A DNA stretch of 20,106 nt, taken from positions 1 to 20,106 of the forward strand of contig JAVVTJ010000017.1 of NCBI GenBank assembly GCA_036653755.1, written 5' to 3'. This DNA is from RGIG5057 sp036653755. GTDB taxonomy: Bacteria > Bacillota > Clostridia > TANB77 > CAG-465. The notes beneath the pieces were generated by a model. That model was not told the origin of the DNA and made no database searches. It saw only the letters and a list, made by a program, of their open reading frames with translations. Positions 1-6,558 of this stretch are shown piece by piece (the first letter of the stretch is position 1; each line of letters opens with the position of its first letter). The translations under genes were made by a program, and so were the position numbers.

Positions 1-645
1 ATTAGTTATATTTAAGTGTATATTTTTAGCTTTTTCTAATAATTTTTCTAATATATTTTTTCTAAAATTAACAATTTTAAATATATTTTCACTCATTTTA
101 TCATGCAAAACATATATATATTCTTTATCTTCTTTGCATATATTTCTTTTTAATATATTATTTTTTAATTTTAAACATTTATTATATTCTTGAAAACAAA
201 TCATATATGATTTTGATATTTGACAACATATCATATCTAAAAATTTTCTTCTGCTACTAGGAGAACCTTTAACAATATCTAAATCATCTGGCGAAAATAT
301 AACAAGTAATACTTCTCCAATTAGTGATGAAATTTTATTTATTTTTATATCATCTTTTTTTATAATTTTATTTCCTTTATTATCAATAAATATTTCTATA
401 TTATCATTTATTTCTTTTTTATTATATTCTAATTTAACTCTTGAATATTCATTTTCAAAATTAATAACTTCTTCATCTTTATTTGTTCTATATGATTTAG
501 CAAAAGCAGTTAAATATATAGCTTCAATTATATTTGTCTTTCCTTGTGCATTATCACCTATAAAAAGATTAATTCCTTTTATAAATGAAATATCTTGTTT
601 TATATAGTTTCTAAAATTATCTAATTTTAAAGTTTTAATATACAT
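1..645 (-). CDS. recF: RecF, DNA repair/replication ATPase (N-terminal part, cut by window edge)
   Basis: RecF is an SMC-like ATPase that binds gapped DNA and helps load RecA at stalled forks. The frame is open from the ATG at 645 down to base 1, giving 215 residues of a family that usually has about 360; the C-terminal part lies outside the window. Visible features are the N-terminal strand with LDNFRNY, a Walker A motif GDNAQGKT at residues 30-37, and the family segment FSPDDLDIVKGSPSSRRKFLD. It starts 15 nt after the dnaN stop, so it is almost surely co-transcribed with dnaN. The ribosome binding site is weak (TAGGTAG). The small S4-domain gene yaaA, often found between dnaN and recF in Bacillota, is absent here because the gap is too short. 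Identification is secure. Confidence 0.95.
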   Translation of the reverse strand, partial: MYIKTLKLDNFRNYIKQDISFIKGINLFIGDNAQGKTNIIEAIYLTAFAKSYRTNKDEEVINFENEYSRVKLEYNKKEINDNIEIFIDNKGNKIIKKDDIKINKISSLIGEVLLVIFSPDDLDIVKGSPSSRRKFLDMICCQISKSYMICFQEYNKCLKLKNNILKRNICKEDKEYIYVLHDKMSENIFKIVNFRKNILEKLLEKAKNIHLNITN

Positions 646-660
646 TTTTCTACCTACAAA

Positions 661-1779
661 TTATTCTTGTCTAAGTTTTACTGGAAGTACAATATATAAA
701 TAATTATTTCCTGTTATAGGATAAATAACAGCAGGTGCTATACTAGATGTAAAATCTATATATATTTCTGAATCTTCTATAACTTTTAAAGTTTCAATAA
801 AATAGCGTGGATTAAATCCAATTTCTAATTCTTTACCTTCTAAAGTTGCAACTATTGCTTCTTTTGCATCTCCTGTTTGACTTACGCAGCTTAATGTTAA
901 TCCATCTAATGAAATATTTATTTTAACTGGTGATTTTTTATCTTTATCTGAACTTTCTTTTGCAAATAAAGCTACTCTTTCAAAGGTATCTAATAAATTT
1001 TTAGTTTTAACTCTTATTCTTGTTTCTCTTTCTGCTGGTATTATATTATTATAATTTAAAAATTCACCATCTATTATTCTACTTACAATTACACTGTTTT
1101 CTACTTCAAATAAAGCTTGATTTCTATTAGTTCCTATTTTTATTATTTTTTCTTCATCGTCATTTAATATTTTTAATATTTCTCCTAATGCTCTTCCAGG
1201 AATTATAGCTTTAAAATTATTTATTTCTTTTTCATTTATATATTTTTTAAGTGCAAGTCTAAAACCATCTAATGCAACTAATGTTAATATATTATCTTCT
1301 ACTTTAAGTAAAGCTCCTGTATATATTGGTCTATTATCATCTGTACTTACTGCAAATAATATTTTCTTAATCATTTCTTTAAATATTTTTTGTTTTATTT
1401 CTACACTACTTTGAATTTCAAATATAGGTAATTTAGGATATTCATTTGGATTCATAACAGCAAGTTTAAATACACCGTTTATTGATTTTATTGTAAATAA
1501 ATTATTATCTGATTCTATATTTATTTCTTCTGCTTCTAATCTTCTCATTATTTCATTTAACATTTTAATATCTACTACTGTTGAACCTTCTTCAATAACT
1601 TTACACTCCATTGTATGTGTTGAGCCAAGTTCTAAATCATATGTTGTTAATTTAATTTTGTTGTTAAATGCTTCTATTAAAACTCCTTCTAATATCGGCA
1701 TTGTTGTTTTTGAAGATGCAGTTTTAGATACTATATTTAATCCATTTATTAATTCACTTGTTTGACAATTTATTTTCAT
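661..1779 (-). CDS. dnaN: DNA polymerase III beta subunit (sliding clamp)
   Basis: This is the ring-shaped processivity clamp that tethers DNA polymerase to the template. The product is 372 residues, the usual length, beginning MKINCQTSELINGL and ending with the clamp C-terminus YLYIVLPVKLRQE, which contains the family pattern before the last residues. The frame stays open upstream to 1893, but that extension runs into the DnaA boxes at 1875-1892 and has no start signal. The ATG at 1779 has a good GGAGG at 1787-1791 and matches the family N-terminus, so it is chosen. It lies between the origin and recF, in the usual dnaA-oriC-dnaN-recF order, transcribed away from the origin. I could not assign a convincing promoter of its own. 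Confidence 0.97.
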   Translation of the reverse strand: MKINCQTSELINGLNIVSKTASSKTTMPILEGVLIEAFNNKIKLTTYDLELGSTHTMECKVIEEGSTVVDIKMLNEIMRRLEAEEINIESDNNLFTIKSINGVFKLAVMNPNEYPKLPIFEIQSSVEIKQKIFKEMIKKILFAVSTDDNRPIYTGALLKVEDNILTLVALDGFRLALKKYINEKEINNFKAIIPGRALGEILKILNDDEEKIIKIGTNRNQALFEVENSVIVSRIIDGEFLNYNNIIPAERETRIRVKTKNLLDTFERVALFAKESSDKDKKSPVKINISLDGLTLSCVSQTGDAKEAIVATLEGKELEIGFNPRYFIETLKVIEDSEIYIDFTSSIAPAVIYPITGNNYLYIVLPVKLRQE

Positions 1780-1916
1780 TTTTATTCCTCCATTTATATA
1801 AAATTTATTTTTATTGTAATCTAAATTATTATAAGTAGTTAATATTATAATAATTTTAATATACTTTTTTATAGTTATCCACACTTTCCACATATTTTAA
1901 TGAAAATTTAAATTTT

Positions 1917-1989
1917 GCTACATACTATATATAATATATATATAATAATTAGTAGTAGTAGTAGTAGGGGCTGTGGAAAGTGTGGATAA
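1917..1989 (-). promoter_or_regulatory. Basal unwinding system: DnaA boxes, GC cluster, DnaA-trios, AT-rich unwinding element
   Basis: Read on the minus strand the order is: perfect box (1981-1989), abutting near-box CTTTCCACA (1972-1980), GC cluster GCCCC (1967-1971), six trinucleotides CTA (TAG on the plus strand, 1950-1967), then almost pure A/T (1917-1949). This is the order described for the Bacillus subtilis origin, where DnaA loaded on the last two boxes extends along the trios on one strand to open the duplex. Here the trios form an unbroken run of six identical repeats. The direction of opening is predicted to be toward dnaN. Confidence 0.85.
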
Positions 1990-2093
1990 CTATCTCAAAC
2001 CCGCACTGTTAAAGTAAGTATGTCTGTGGATAAACCTGTGGATAACATGTATAAGTTATCCACAAACAAATGTTTAACTGTGGATAACTTGTA

Positions 2094-2160
2094 AAAGTGA
2101 AAGTTATCCACATGTTATCCACAGAGTTATCCACAAGCAACTGTGGATAACTTTCACTTT
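2094..2160. repeat. 19-bp perfect inverted repeat enclosing DnaA boxes
   Basis: Bases 2094-2112 and 2142-2160 are exact reverse complements over 19 positions. Each arm contains one perfect DnaA box, and the 29-nt spacer holds two more. The left arm can alternatively pair with 2079-2090 (12 bp, 10-nt loop). A further 10-bp pair joins 2037-2046 with 2055-2064. The symmetry goes well beyond the 9-bp boxes themselves. Confidence 0.9.
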
Positions 2161-2179
2161 GTAACACATTTGTAACACA
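2158..2179. repeat. Tandem 11-bp repeat at the dnaA-side edge of oriC
   Basis: The 11-mer TTTGTAACACA occurs twice with no gap, at 2158-2168 and 2169-2179. The second copy also forms half of a 7-bp palindrome, CATTTGT/ACAAATG, at 2167-2183 with a 3-nt centre. It abuts the last DnaA inverted repeat and lies 30-odd bases beyond the dnaA stop codon. Role unknown; it could be a binding site for an origin regulator or part of the dnaA mRNA end. Confidence 0.8.
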
Positions 2180-2215
2180 AATGAAATAAATATGTAATAT
2201 ATTAAAAAAAGTTCA

Positions 2216-3617
2216 TTAATCCGTTATAGATAGCGACTTTTCAAGTTCTTTTACTATATTTTTAGTTTCTATATTATTATCTATTTCTTCTTTTATTTTA
2301 CCATAAGCATGTAAAACTGTTGAATGGTCTCTTCCACCAAAATCTCTACCTATTACAGGAAAAGATAAATTAGCTAATTCTCTACATAAATACATTGCTA
2401 TTTGTCTGGGATATGCTACACTATTAGAACGTTTATCACTTGTTAAATCTGTAACTTTAATATTAAAAAACTTTGCTACTACTTGCATTATAAGTTTACT
2501 TGATAATACTTTTGAATTTTTAACTAATATTGATTCAATTGTATTATCTACTATTGAATCTGTTAAATCATTATTTGTAAAAGATGAATATGCTACTAAT
2601 TTATTAAAAACACCTTCTAACTCTCTTACATTAGATTTTACTTTTGTTGCAATTTTAATTAATACATCATCATTTATAATATATCTTTCATTTTGTGTTT
2701 TCTTTCTTAAAATAGCAAGTCTTGTTTCATAATCTGGCGTTTGTAAATCTACAGAAAGTCCCATTTCAAATCTAGTTTTTAGTCTTTCTTCTAACATCAT
2801 TATATCTTTTGGTGGTTTTTCTGATGTAAGTACTATTTGTTTTCCACTTTGAAATAAAGTATTAAAAGTATGAAAAAATTCTTCTTGGCATTTATCTTTT
2901 CCAGCTAAAAATTGAACGTCATCTATTAGTAATAAATCTACATTTCTATATTTTTTTCTAAACTCTTCATTTTTGTTAGTCATTAAAGCCGTAACAAGCT
3001 CATTTGTAAATAATTCACCTGTTGCATACATTATTACTAGTTCAGGACGAGTTTTCTTTAATTCATTTCCTATGGCTTGCATAAGATGTGTTTTACCGAA
3101 GTCCTACACCTCCATAAATATATAATGGATTGTTGTATTCTTGTCCTGGATTTTCAGAAACAGCAGTTGCAGCAGCATGTGCAAATCTATTATTTGAGCC
3201 TACGATATAATTTTCAAAAGTATATTTTGGATTAAGGTTTGATTGTATAACTATATTTTCATTAGTTTCTTCTACATTTTCACTTTTTTCATCTTTTGTT
3301 AGTTTAATATTTAATGGTTCATTTGTATTTTTAATTAAATCATCTGCATTATCATATTCTGGTATAATTTCTTTAGATTCAAATGTTATAATGTAATCTC
3401 TTTTTGTCAGTAGTTGAAGTGTATTTTGAATCAAATCTAAATATCTTTTTTTACAAATGTCTATATGGTAATTTGAAGGTGCTAGCAGACAAATTGTATT
3501 TTCATCAGCAATTCTTGGAATCATTACATCTACGTATGTTTTATAACCTACTGGTGATATTTCTTCTTTTAGTATTTCAAGTGCTTCTGACCATGTATTT
3601 ATAAAATTTTCTTGCAT
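2216..3617 (-). CDS. dnaA: Chromosomal replication initiator DnaA, interrupted by a one-base frameshift in Walker A
   Basis: DnaA is the AAA+ ATPase that opens the origin. The ATG at 3617 has a strong AAAGGTGG site. Domain I covers about residues 1-75, a variable linker follows to about 130, then the AAA+ domain begins. The reading frame ends at 3093 after ...GGVGLR, because one extra base (plus-strand G at 3098) precedes the Walker A codons. Skipping it gives GGVGLGKTHLMQAIG exactly and continues through Walker B (LLLIDDVQFLAGK) to domain IV with the signature GGRDHSTVLHA, ending at 2216. The rejoined protein would be 466 residues, a normal length. The second piece has no ribosome binding site of its own at its first ATG (3082), so it is not a separate gene. 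The gene is essential, so this is either a sequence or assembly error, a recent mutation, or +1 recoding (see findings). Confidence 0.93.
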
Positions 3618-3896
3618 AAAACCACCTTTCTAAAACCAATGTTTTCATAAAGTTATCCACAGGGTTATCCACACCTGTGGATAACTTTTCGACAAATTAG
3701 GATAAATCTTAAGTTTATTTTACATAATTTCTGTGGATTATTGTGAAATATGTGAAAAATTGATTTAAAATTTATATATATAATATATCATTAATTTACC
3801 TAAAATTCAAGTTTTTTGGATAATTTTATAAAAAAATAAGAAAATATAAATTTATAATGAATAAAAGTTAAAAATAATAAAAATATCACAATTTTG
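3618..3896. promoter_or_regulatory. Upstream origin part and dnaA control region: second DnaA-box cluster
   Basis: The 368-nt gap upstream of dnaA holds three perfect DnaA boxes: 3653-3661 and 3665-3673 in plus orientation, and 3676-3684 reversed. A one-mismatch copy (TGTGGATTA) lies at 3732-3740. Bases 3649-3661 and 3676-3688 form a 13-bp perfect inverted repeat around the middle box. The boxes lie 36-123 nt upstream of the dnaA start codon, where DnaA is known to repress its own promoter in many bacteria. A minus-strand promoter with TTCACA and TATGTA/TAAAAT elements around the imperfect box is possible but weak. Bases 3741-3896 are AT-rich with nothing else I recognise. Together with the dnaA-dnaN cluster this makes a bipartite origin. 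Confidence 0.8.
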
Positions 3897-3925
3897 TTGA
3901 CATAATTATATATTTTTGGTATAAT
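3897..3925 (+). promoter_or_regulatory. Consensus sigma-A promoter of the YfiH-like gene
   Basis: TTGACA at 3897-3902 and TATAAT at 3920-3925 are separated by 17 nt, a perfect match to the housekeeping consensus. The ATG at 3986 lies about 55 nt downstream of the expected start site. Confidence 0.85.
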
Positions 3926-3985
3926 ACTAATATATTAATTATAATTATGTTTCAAAAATAATTTTAGAAGAAAGGAAAGAGAAAG

Positions 3986-4642
3986 ATGATTATTACATTA
4001 GGAAAAGAATTAACAGATGGATATTGTCAAAATTTTTCAAAAATTAATAAGGAGGAATATTTGAATTCACTTAAAAAAATTGAAGAAAAAATACCGAAAA
4101 ATTTAAAATTGTACACAATTTCAATGACAAAACCAAACATTTTAGAAGTTGTAGATTATGACTATATGCCAGGTATAATTGAATATACAGAAGAAACACA
4201 AACTTTTTTTGATCCAGTTAAAATTTTTAATAGATCTTTAATGGGTAAAGATAATATTTTACCAAACGTAGATTTTATTATTTTTGATGAAAAAGATGAA
4301 ATTGCAGTTGTTGCTTTTAGTAAAACAGCACCTATTATAGTATTTGAATGTAAAGAAACAGGAAAAAAAGCAATAGGAGTTATATTAAAAAAAGCACTTA
4401 TTAAAAATGGTATGTATGTTATTGATACTATTGTAAAATATCTTGGTGGAAAAGTGACTATAACAATACCTTTATGTACACATTATAAATATAAAGATAT
4501 TGGAACTATTCCAGATTTTATTAAAGAAATATGTTTTGAAAATGAAGATATTTGTGAAATTAAAATTGGAATTGATTCTTCAATTAATACTAATTTTTAT
4601 AATCAGTATGATACTCAAAATAATGTTGTAATTCTTTATTAA
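3986..4642 (+). CDS. Divergent laccase-domain (YfiH/PgeF-fold) protein lacking catalytic residues; function unknown
   Basis: A 218-residue cytoplasmic protein with no signal peptide. The stretch from NVDFIIFDEKDEIAVVAF through KTAPIIVFECKETGKKAIGV to the helix ending KYLGG lines up without gaps, by eye, with the core of YfiH/YlmD-type multicopper-oxidase-like proteins (PgeF, peptidoglycan editing factor). In those, this stretch carries ADC-P and HAGWKG. Here ADC is replaced by SKT and HAGW by GVIL, and the QVH histidine region reads TKPN, so the metal-binding Cys and His residues are missing. If the homology holds, it is a pseudoenzyme. The gene stands alone between dnaA and rpmH with a consensus promoter, an AAGGAAAG binding site and a terminator, so it appears expressed. 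The family link is inference from memory of the motifs, not a search. Confidence 0.6.
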   Translation: MIITLGKELTDGYCQNFSKINKEEYLNSLKKIEEKIPKNLKLYTISMTKPNILEVVDYDYMPGIIEYTEETQTFFDPVKIFNRSLMGKDNILPNVDFIIFDEKDEIAVVAFSKTAPIIVFECKETGKKAIGVILKKALIKNGMYVIDTIVKYLGGKVTITIPLCTHYKYKDIGTIPDFIKEICFENEDICEIKIGIDSSINTNFYNQYDTQNNVVILY

Positions 4643-4657
4643 AGTAATTTAAGTAAT

Positions 4658-4694
4658 AAAAAGCTGTTAATTTTAATTTATTGACAGCTTTTTT
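4658..4694 (+). terminator. Rho-independent terminator after the YfiH-like gene
   Basis: AAAAAGCTGT (4658-4667) pairs with ACAGCTTTTT (4684-4693). The stem can extend inward through TAAT/ATTG, and it is followed by a T-run. Confidence 0.8.
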
Positions 4695-4733
4695 GCGTTA
4701 AATGCGTTAAAAGAGAAATTTTTTAACGCAAAA
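4691..4733 (+). repeat. Tandem TGCGTTAAA with a matching inverted copy
   Basis: The 9-mer TGCGTTAAA occurs twice in a row (4694-4702 and 4703-4711) and its reverse complement lies at 4722-4730. Either direct copy can pair with the inverted one, giving two mutually exclusive hairpins (for example 4703-4712 with 4721-4730). It lies between the terminator and the rpmH promoter. It could be a second terminator, a protein-binding site or a replication-related element; no match to a known site is recognised. Confidence 0.7.
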
Positions 4734-4754
4734 TTATAAAAAAATAAAAAAATA

Positions 4755-4783
4755 TTGACAAATAATATCTATTAGTGTATAAT
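4755..4783 (+). promoter_or_regulatory. Consensus sigma-A promoter of rpmH
   Basis: TTGACA at 4755-4760 and TATAAT at 4778-4783 have a 17-nt spacer. The resulting leader to rpmH is about 100 nt and includes a small CTTTAAT/ATTAAAG hairpin near 4840. It probably drives the whole rpmH-to-rsmG run. Confidence 0.85.
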
Positions 4784-4890
4784 ACTTATGTTAATATTGT
4801 AATAACATATTTAATGTTGGCTTTAATTATAATGATTAAAGTATATTTGAAAATGTATAAAATATATAATCATACGAGGGGGTGCAAGTT

Positions 4891-5025
4891 ATGACAACAA
4901 CATTTAATCCAAAAAATGTACAAAAAAATAAAGTTCATGGTTTTAGACAAAGAATGAAAACAACAGCAGGTAGAGCAGTTTTAAAAAGAAGAAGAGCAAA
5001 AGGAAGAAAAGTACTATGTGCTTAA
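4891..5025 (+). CDS. rpmH: 50S ribosomal protein L34
   Basis: A 44-residue, highly basic protein of the large ribosomal subunit, exactly the usual length. It shows the family pattern: TFNPKN near the start, KVHGFRQRM in the middle and the basic end KRRRAKGRKVLCA. The family normally begins MKRTFQP; here MTTTFNP, a mild variant. The ATG has a very strong GAGGGGGTG binding site. It is the first gene of the plus-strand run away from the origin, next to rnpA as in nearly all bacteria. Confidence 0.97.
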   Translation: MTTTFNPKNVQKNKVHGFRQRMKTTAGRAVLKRRRAKGRKVLCA

Positions 5026-5029
5026 ATAT

Positions 5030-5059
5030 ATAAGTGGGTATGTTTTCATATCCACTTAT
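5030..5059 (+). other. Hairpin between rpmH and rnpA
   Basis: Bases 5030-5042 pair with 5047-5059 over 13 positions (one G-T) around a TTTT loop. No T-run follows, so it is more likely an mRNA processing or stability element than a full terminator. That would fit a need for far more L34 than RNase P protein. Confidence 0.65.
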
Positions 5060-5084
5060 TTGCTACTTAACAGAGGTGTTTTAA

Positions 5085-5429
5085 TTGAAATATACAATAA
5101 GTATAAAGAAAAAAGGTACATTTAGATATTTAATAAATAAAGGAAAATTTGCAAGTGCTAAATTTTTAATTGTATATTTTATTGAAAATAAAAAACCTAT
5201 AAATACCATAGGAATATGTGTTTCTAAAAAAAATGGTATAAGTGTACATAGAAATAAAATGAAAAGATGGGTAAGAGAAGTATATAAAGATGAAGAAAAG
5301 TTACTTAGAAAAGGACTTACAATTGTTTTTATGTATAAAAAAACTACAAAAATAGATGATATAGATTATTATAAAATAAAAGATGATATTAAAAATGCAT
5401 TTAAAAGATTAAATATATATGAGGAATAA
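5085..5429 (+). CDS. rnpA: Ribonuclease P protein component
   Basis: The small protein subunit of RNase P, which helps the catalytic RNA bind and mature the 5' ends of tRNA precursors. It has 114 residues, a standard length. The basic signature (RNR motif) is seen as HRNKMKRWVRE at residues 55-65. It is preceded by the N-terminal ISIKKKGTFRYLINKGK, which corresponds to the family start. The start codon is TTG at 5085, supported by AGAGGTG at 5073-5079; no in-frame ATG fits the family N-terminus. It follows rpmH by 59 nt and precedes yidD with no gap, the conserved order. Confidence 0.95.
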   Translation: MKYTISIKKKGTFRYLINKGKFASAKFLIVYFIENKKPINTIGICVSKKNGISVHRNKMKRWVREVYKDEEKLLRKGLTIVFMYKKTTKIDDIDYYKIKDDIKNAFKRLNIYEE

Positions 5430-5430
5430 A

Positions 5431-5673
5431 ATGATGAAAATAATTAAAAAAATATTATACATTCCTAGAAATATAGGTGTTTTAGCTATTAATTTCTATC
5501 AAAAATATATTTCTAAAAGTTTAGGAAAAAGATGTATATTTTATCCAACTTGTTCTGAATATACTAAACAAGCATTATTAAAATATGGACTTGTATTAGG
5601 CTGTATTATAGGTGCATTTAGAATAATTAGATGTAATCCATTTTCAAAAGGTGGAGTAGATTATCTAAAATAA
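5431..5673 (+). CDS. yidD: Membrane protein insertion efficiency factor YidD
   Basis: A small membrane-associated protein of about 80 residues that supports YidC-dependent insertion. It shows the family pattern: an amphipathic N-terminal region, FYQKYIS, the Cys motif RCIFYPTCSEYTKQAL, and the end FRIIRCNPFSKGGVDY. An ATG at 5419 overlaps the end of rnpA, but GAGG at 5421-5424 is placed for the ATG at 5431 (or 5434), so 5431 is preferred. It is sandwiched between rnpA and yidC, its usual place. Confidence 0.93.
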   Translation: MMKIIKKILYIPRNIGVLAINFYQKYISKSLGKRCIFYPTCSEYTKQALLKYGLVLGCIIGAFRIIRCNPFSKGGVDYLK

Positions 5674-5691
5674 AAAATTAGGAGAAAAAAT

Positions 5692-6558
5692 ATGATTGAA
5701 ATGATTGCCAGTATATTTGGCACAATAATTAGAGTTATATATAACATAACTCAGGATAATTATGCATTATCAATTATACTTTTTACATTAATAACAAAAG
5801 CTTTGTTATTTCCAATTTATTTAAAACAAATAAAATCTAATGAGGAAATTAATAAAATAAAGCCAAAATATGATGAAATAATGAAAAAGTATAAAAATGA
5901 TAAAGTTAAACAAAGTGAAGAAGCAACTAAACTTTATAGTGAACATAAAATAAATCCATTAGGAGGATGTTTGCCATTATTAATTCAATTTCCGTTGATA
6001 TTAGGTATGTTTTATATAGTTAGACAACCTTTAACGTATATTATTGAAATGCCAAAAGATGAAATAAAAGTATATACTCAGCAGTTATTAAAAAAAGAAG
6101 AAGTAAGTGATGCTGAAATGAGTAATTCTGAAATAATAATTGCAAATGAAAATAAAATAATAGATATGAATTTTTTAGGATTAAATTTAGGAGATATTCC
6201 TTATACTGCATTTTTGGGTGGAGCAGAAAAAAAAGCAAATCCAATATCTGTTATAATTCCAATACTTAGTGTAATTTTTGCTATATATCAAATAAAACAA
6301 ATGCAAAAATCTAGTCAAATGACAGAAGAACAAATGGAAATGCAAAAATCAATGAATATGATGATACCAATGCTTTCGGGTTTTGTTGCATTTACAACGC
6401 CACTAGCACTTGGAATATATTGGCTACTAGGTACAGTATGCCAGATATTACAACAAATAATAACACCTAAATTAATTAAACTGCATGAAGAAAAAAAAGA
6501 GGTTAGTTTATTATTAAGCTCAAATAAAGGGGGAAAAAGTAATGAAAAGAACAACTGA
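5692..6558 (+). CDS. yidC: Membrane protein insertase YidC/SpoIIIJ/Oxa1
   Basis: Inserts and folds membrane proteins alone or with the Sec translocon. It has 288 residues with about five membrane segments. The sequence runs from a first helix near the N-terminus through DNYALSIILFTLITKALLFPIYLKQ, a charged cytoplasmic hairpin (about residues 45-85) and GGCLPLLIQFPLILGMFY to the last pair of helices. No lipobox Cys is seen, unlike many Bacillus homologues; it starts directly with a hydrophobic segment. The groove residue that is Arg in the best-studied proteins appears to be Lys36 here. AGGAG precedes the ATG. The stop is TGA and the last 17 nt overlap the start of the jag/khpB gene, suggesting coupled translation. 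Confidence 0.95.
   Translation: MIEMIASIFGTIIRVIYNITQDNYALSIILFTLITKALLFPIYLKQIKSNEEINKIKPKYDEIMKKYKNDKVKQSEEATKLYSEHKINPLGGCLPLLIQFPLILGMFYIVRQPLTYIIEMPKDEIKVYTQQLLKKEEVSDAEMSNSEIIIANENKIIDMNFLGLNLGDIPYTAFLGGAEKKANPISVIIPILSVIFAIYQIKQMQKSSQMTEEQMEMQKSMNMMIPMLSGFVAFTTPLALGIYWLLGTVCQILQQIITPKLIKLHEEKKEVSLLLSSNKGGKSNEKNN

Larger units (their letters stand above)
1875..2183. other. oriC: Chromosomal replication origin oriC, dnaA-dnaN part
   Basis: This gene-free stretch between dnaN and dnaA holds ten perfect copies of the DnaA box TTATCCACA. Plus orientation: 1875-1883, 2056-2064, 2104-2112, 2115-2123 and 2127-2135. Minus orientation: 1981-1989, 2025-2033, 2037-2045, 2079-2087 and 2142-2150. 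Two one- or two-mismatch copies (CTTTCCACA) lie at 1884-1892 and, reversed, at 1972-1980. An AT-rich stretch lies at about 1917-1950. Gene context (dnaA and dnaN on either side, genes diverging) and box density make the origin call secure. From established knowledge, DnaA-ATP binds these boxes and melts the adjacent AT-rich DNA. Several boxes face each other as inverted repeats and could form competing hairpins in single-stranded DNA. Confidence 0.95.

Noticed and set aside
1780..1893. N-terminal extension of dnaN through an open frame to an ATG at 1893
   Set aside because: It translates DnaA boxes and AT-rich spacer, lacks a binding site, and the ATG at 1779 has GGAGG and the family N-terminus.
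1950..1967. Simple trinucleotide microsatellite with no function
   Set aside because: Its position between a GC cluster with DnaA boxes and AT-rich DNA matches the DnaA-trio arrangement too well.
2025..2150. CRISPR-like array of short repeats
   Set aside because: The repeats are 9-bp DnaA boxes in both orientations with irregular spacing, between dnaA and dnaN, with no cas genes.
2216..3082. Second half of dnaA as an independent 288-residue gene
   Set aside because: Its first ATG is in mid-Walker A region with no ribosome binding site, and one base change joins it exactly to the upstream half.
3404..3604. Small plus-strand open frame inside dnaA, and similar frames antisense to yidC, khpB, mnmE, mnmG and the glycosyltransferase
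   Set aside because: They lie fully inside well-identified genes, lack binding sites and have low-complexity translations.
6556..6558. Alternative genetic code with TGA read as Trp, suggested by the extreme AT content
   Set aside because: TGA ends yidC at the expected point, tryptophans are TGG, and no gene needs TGA readthrough.
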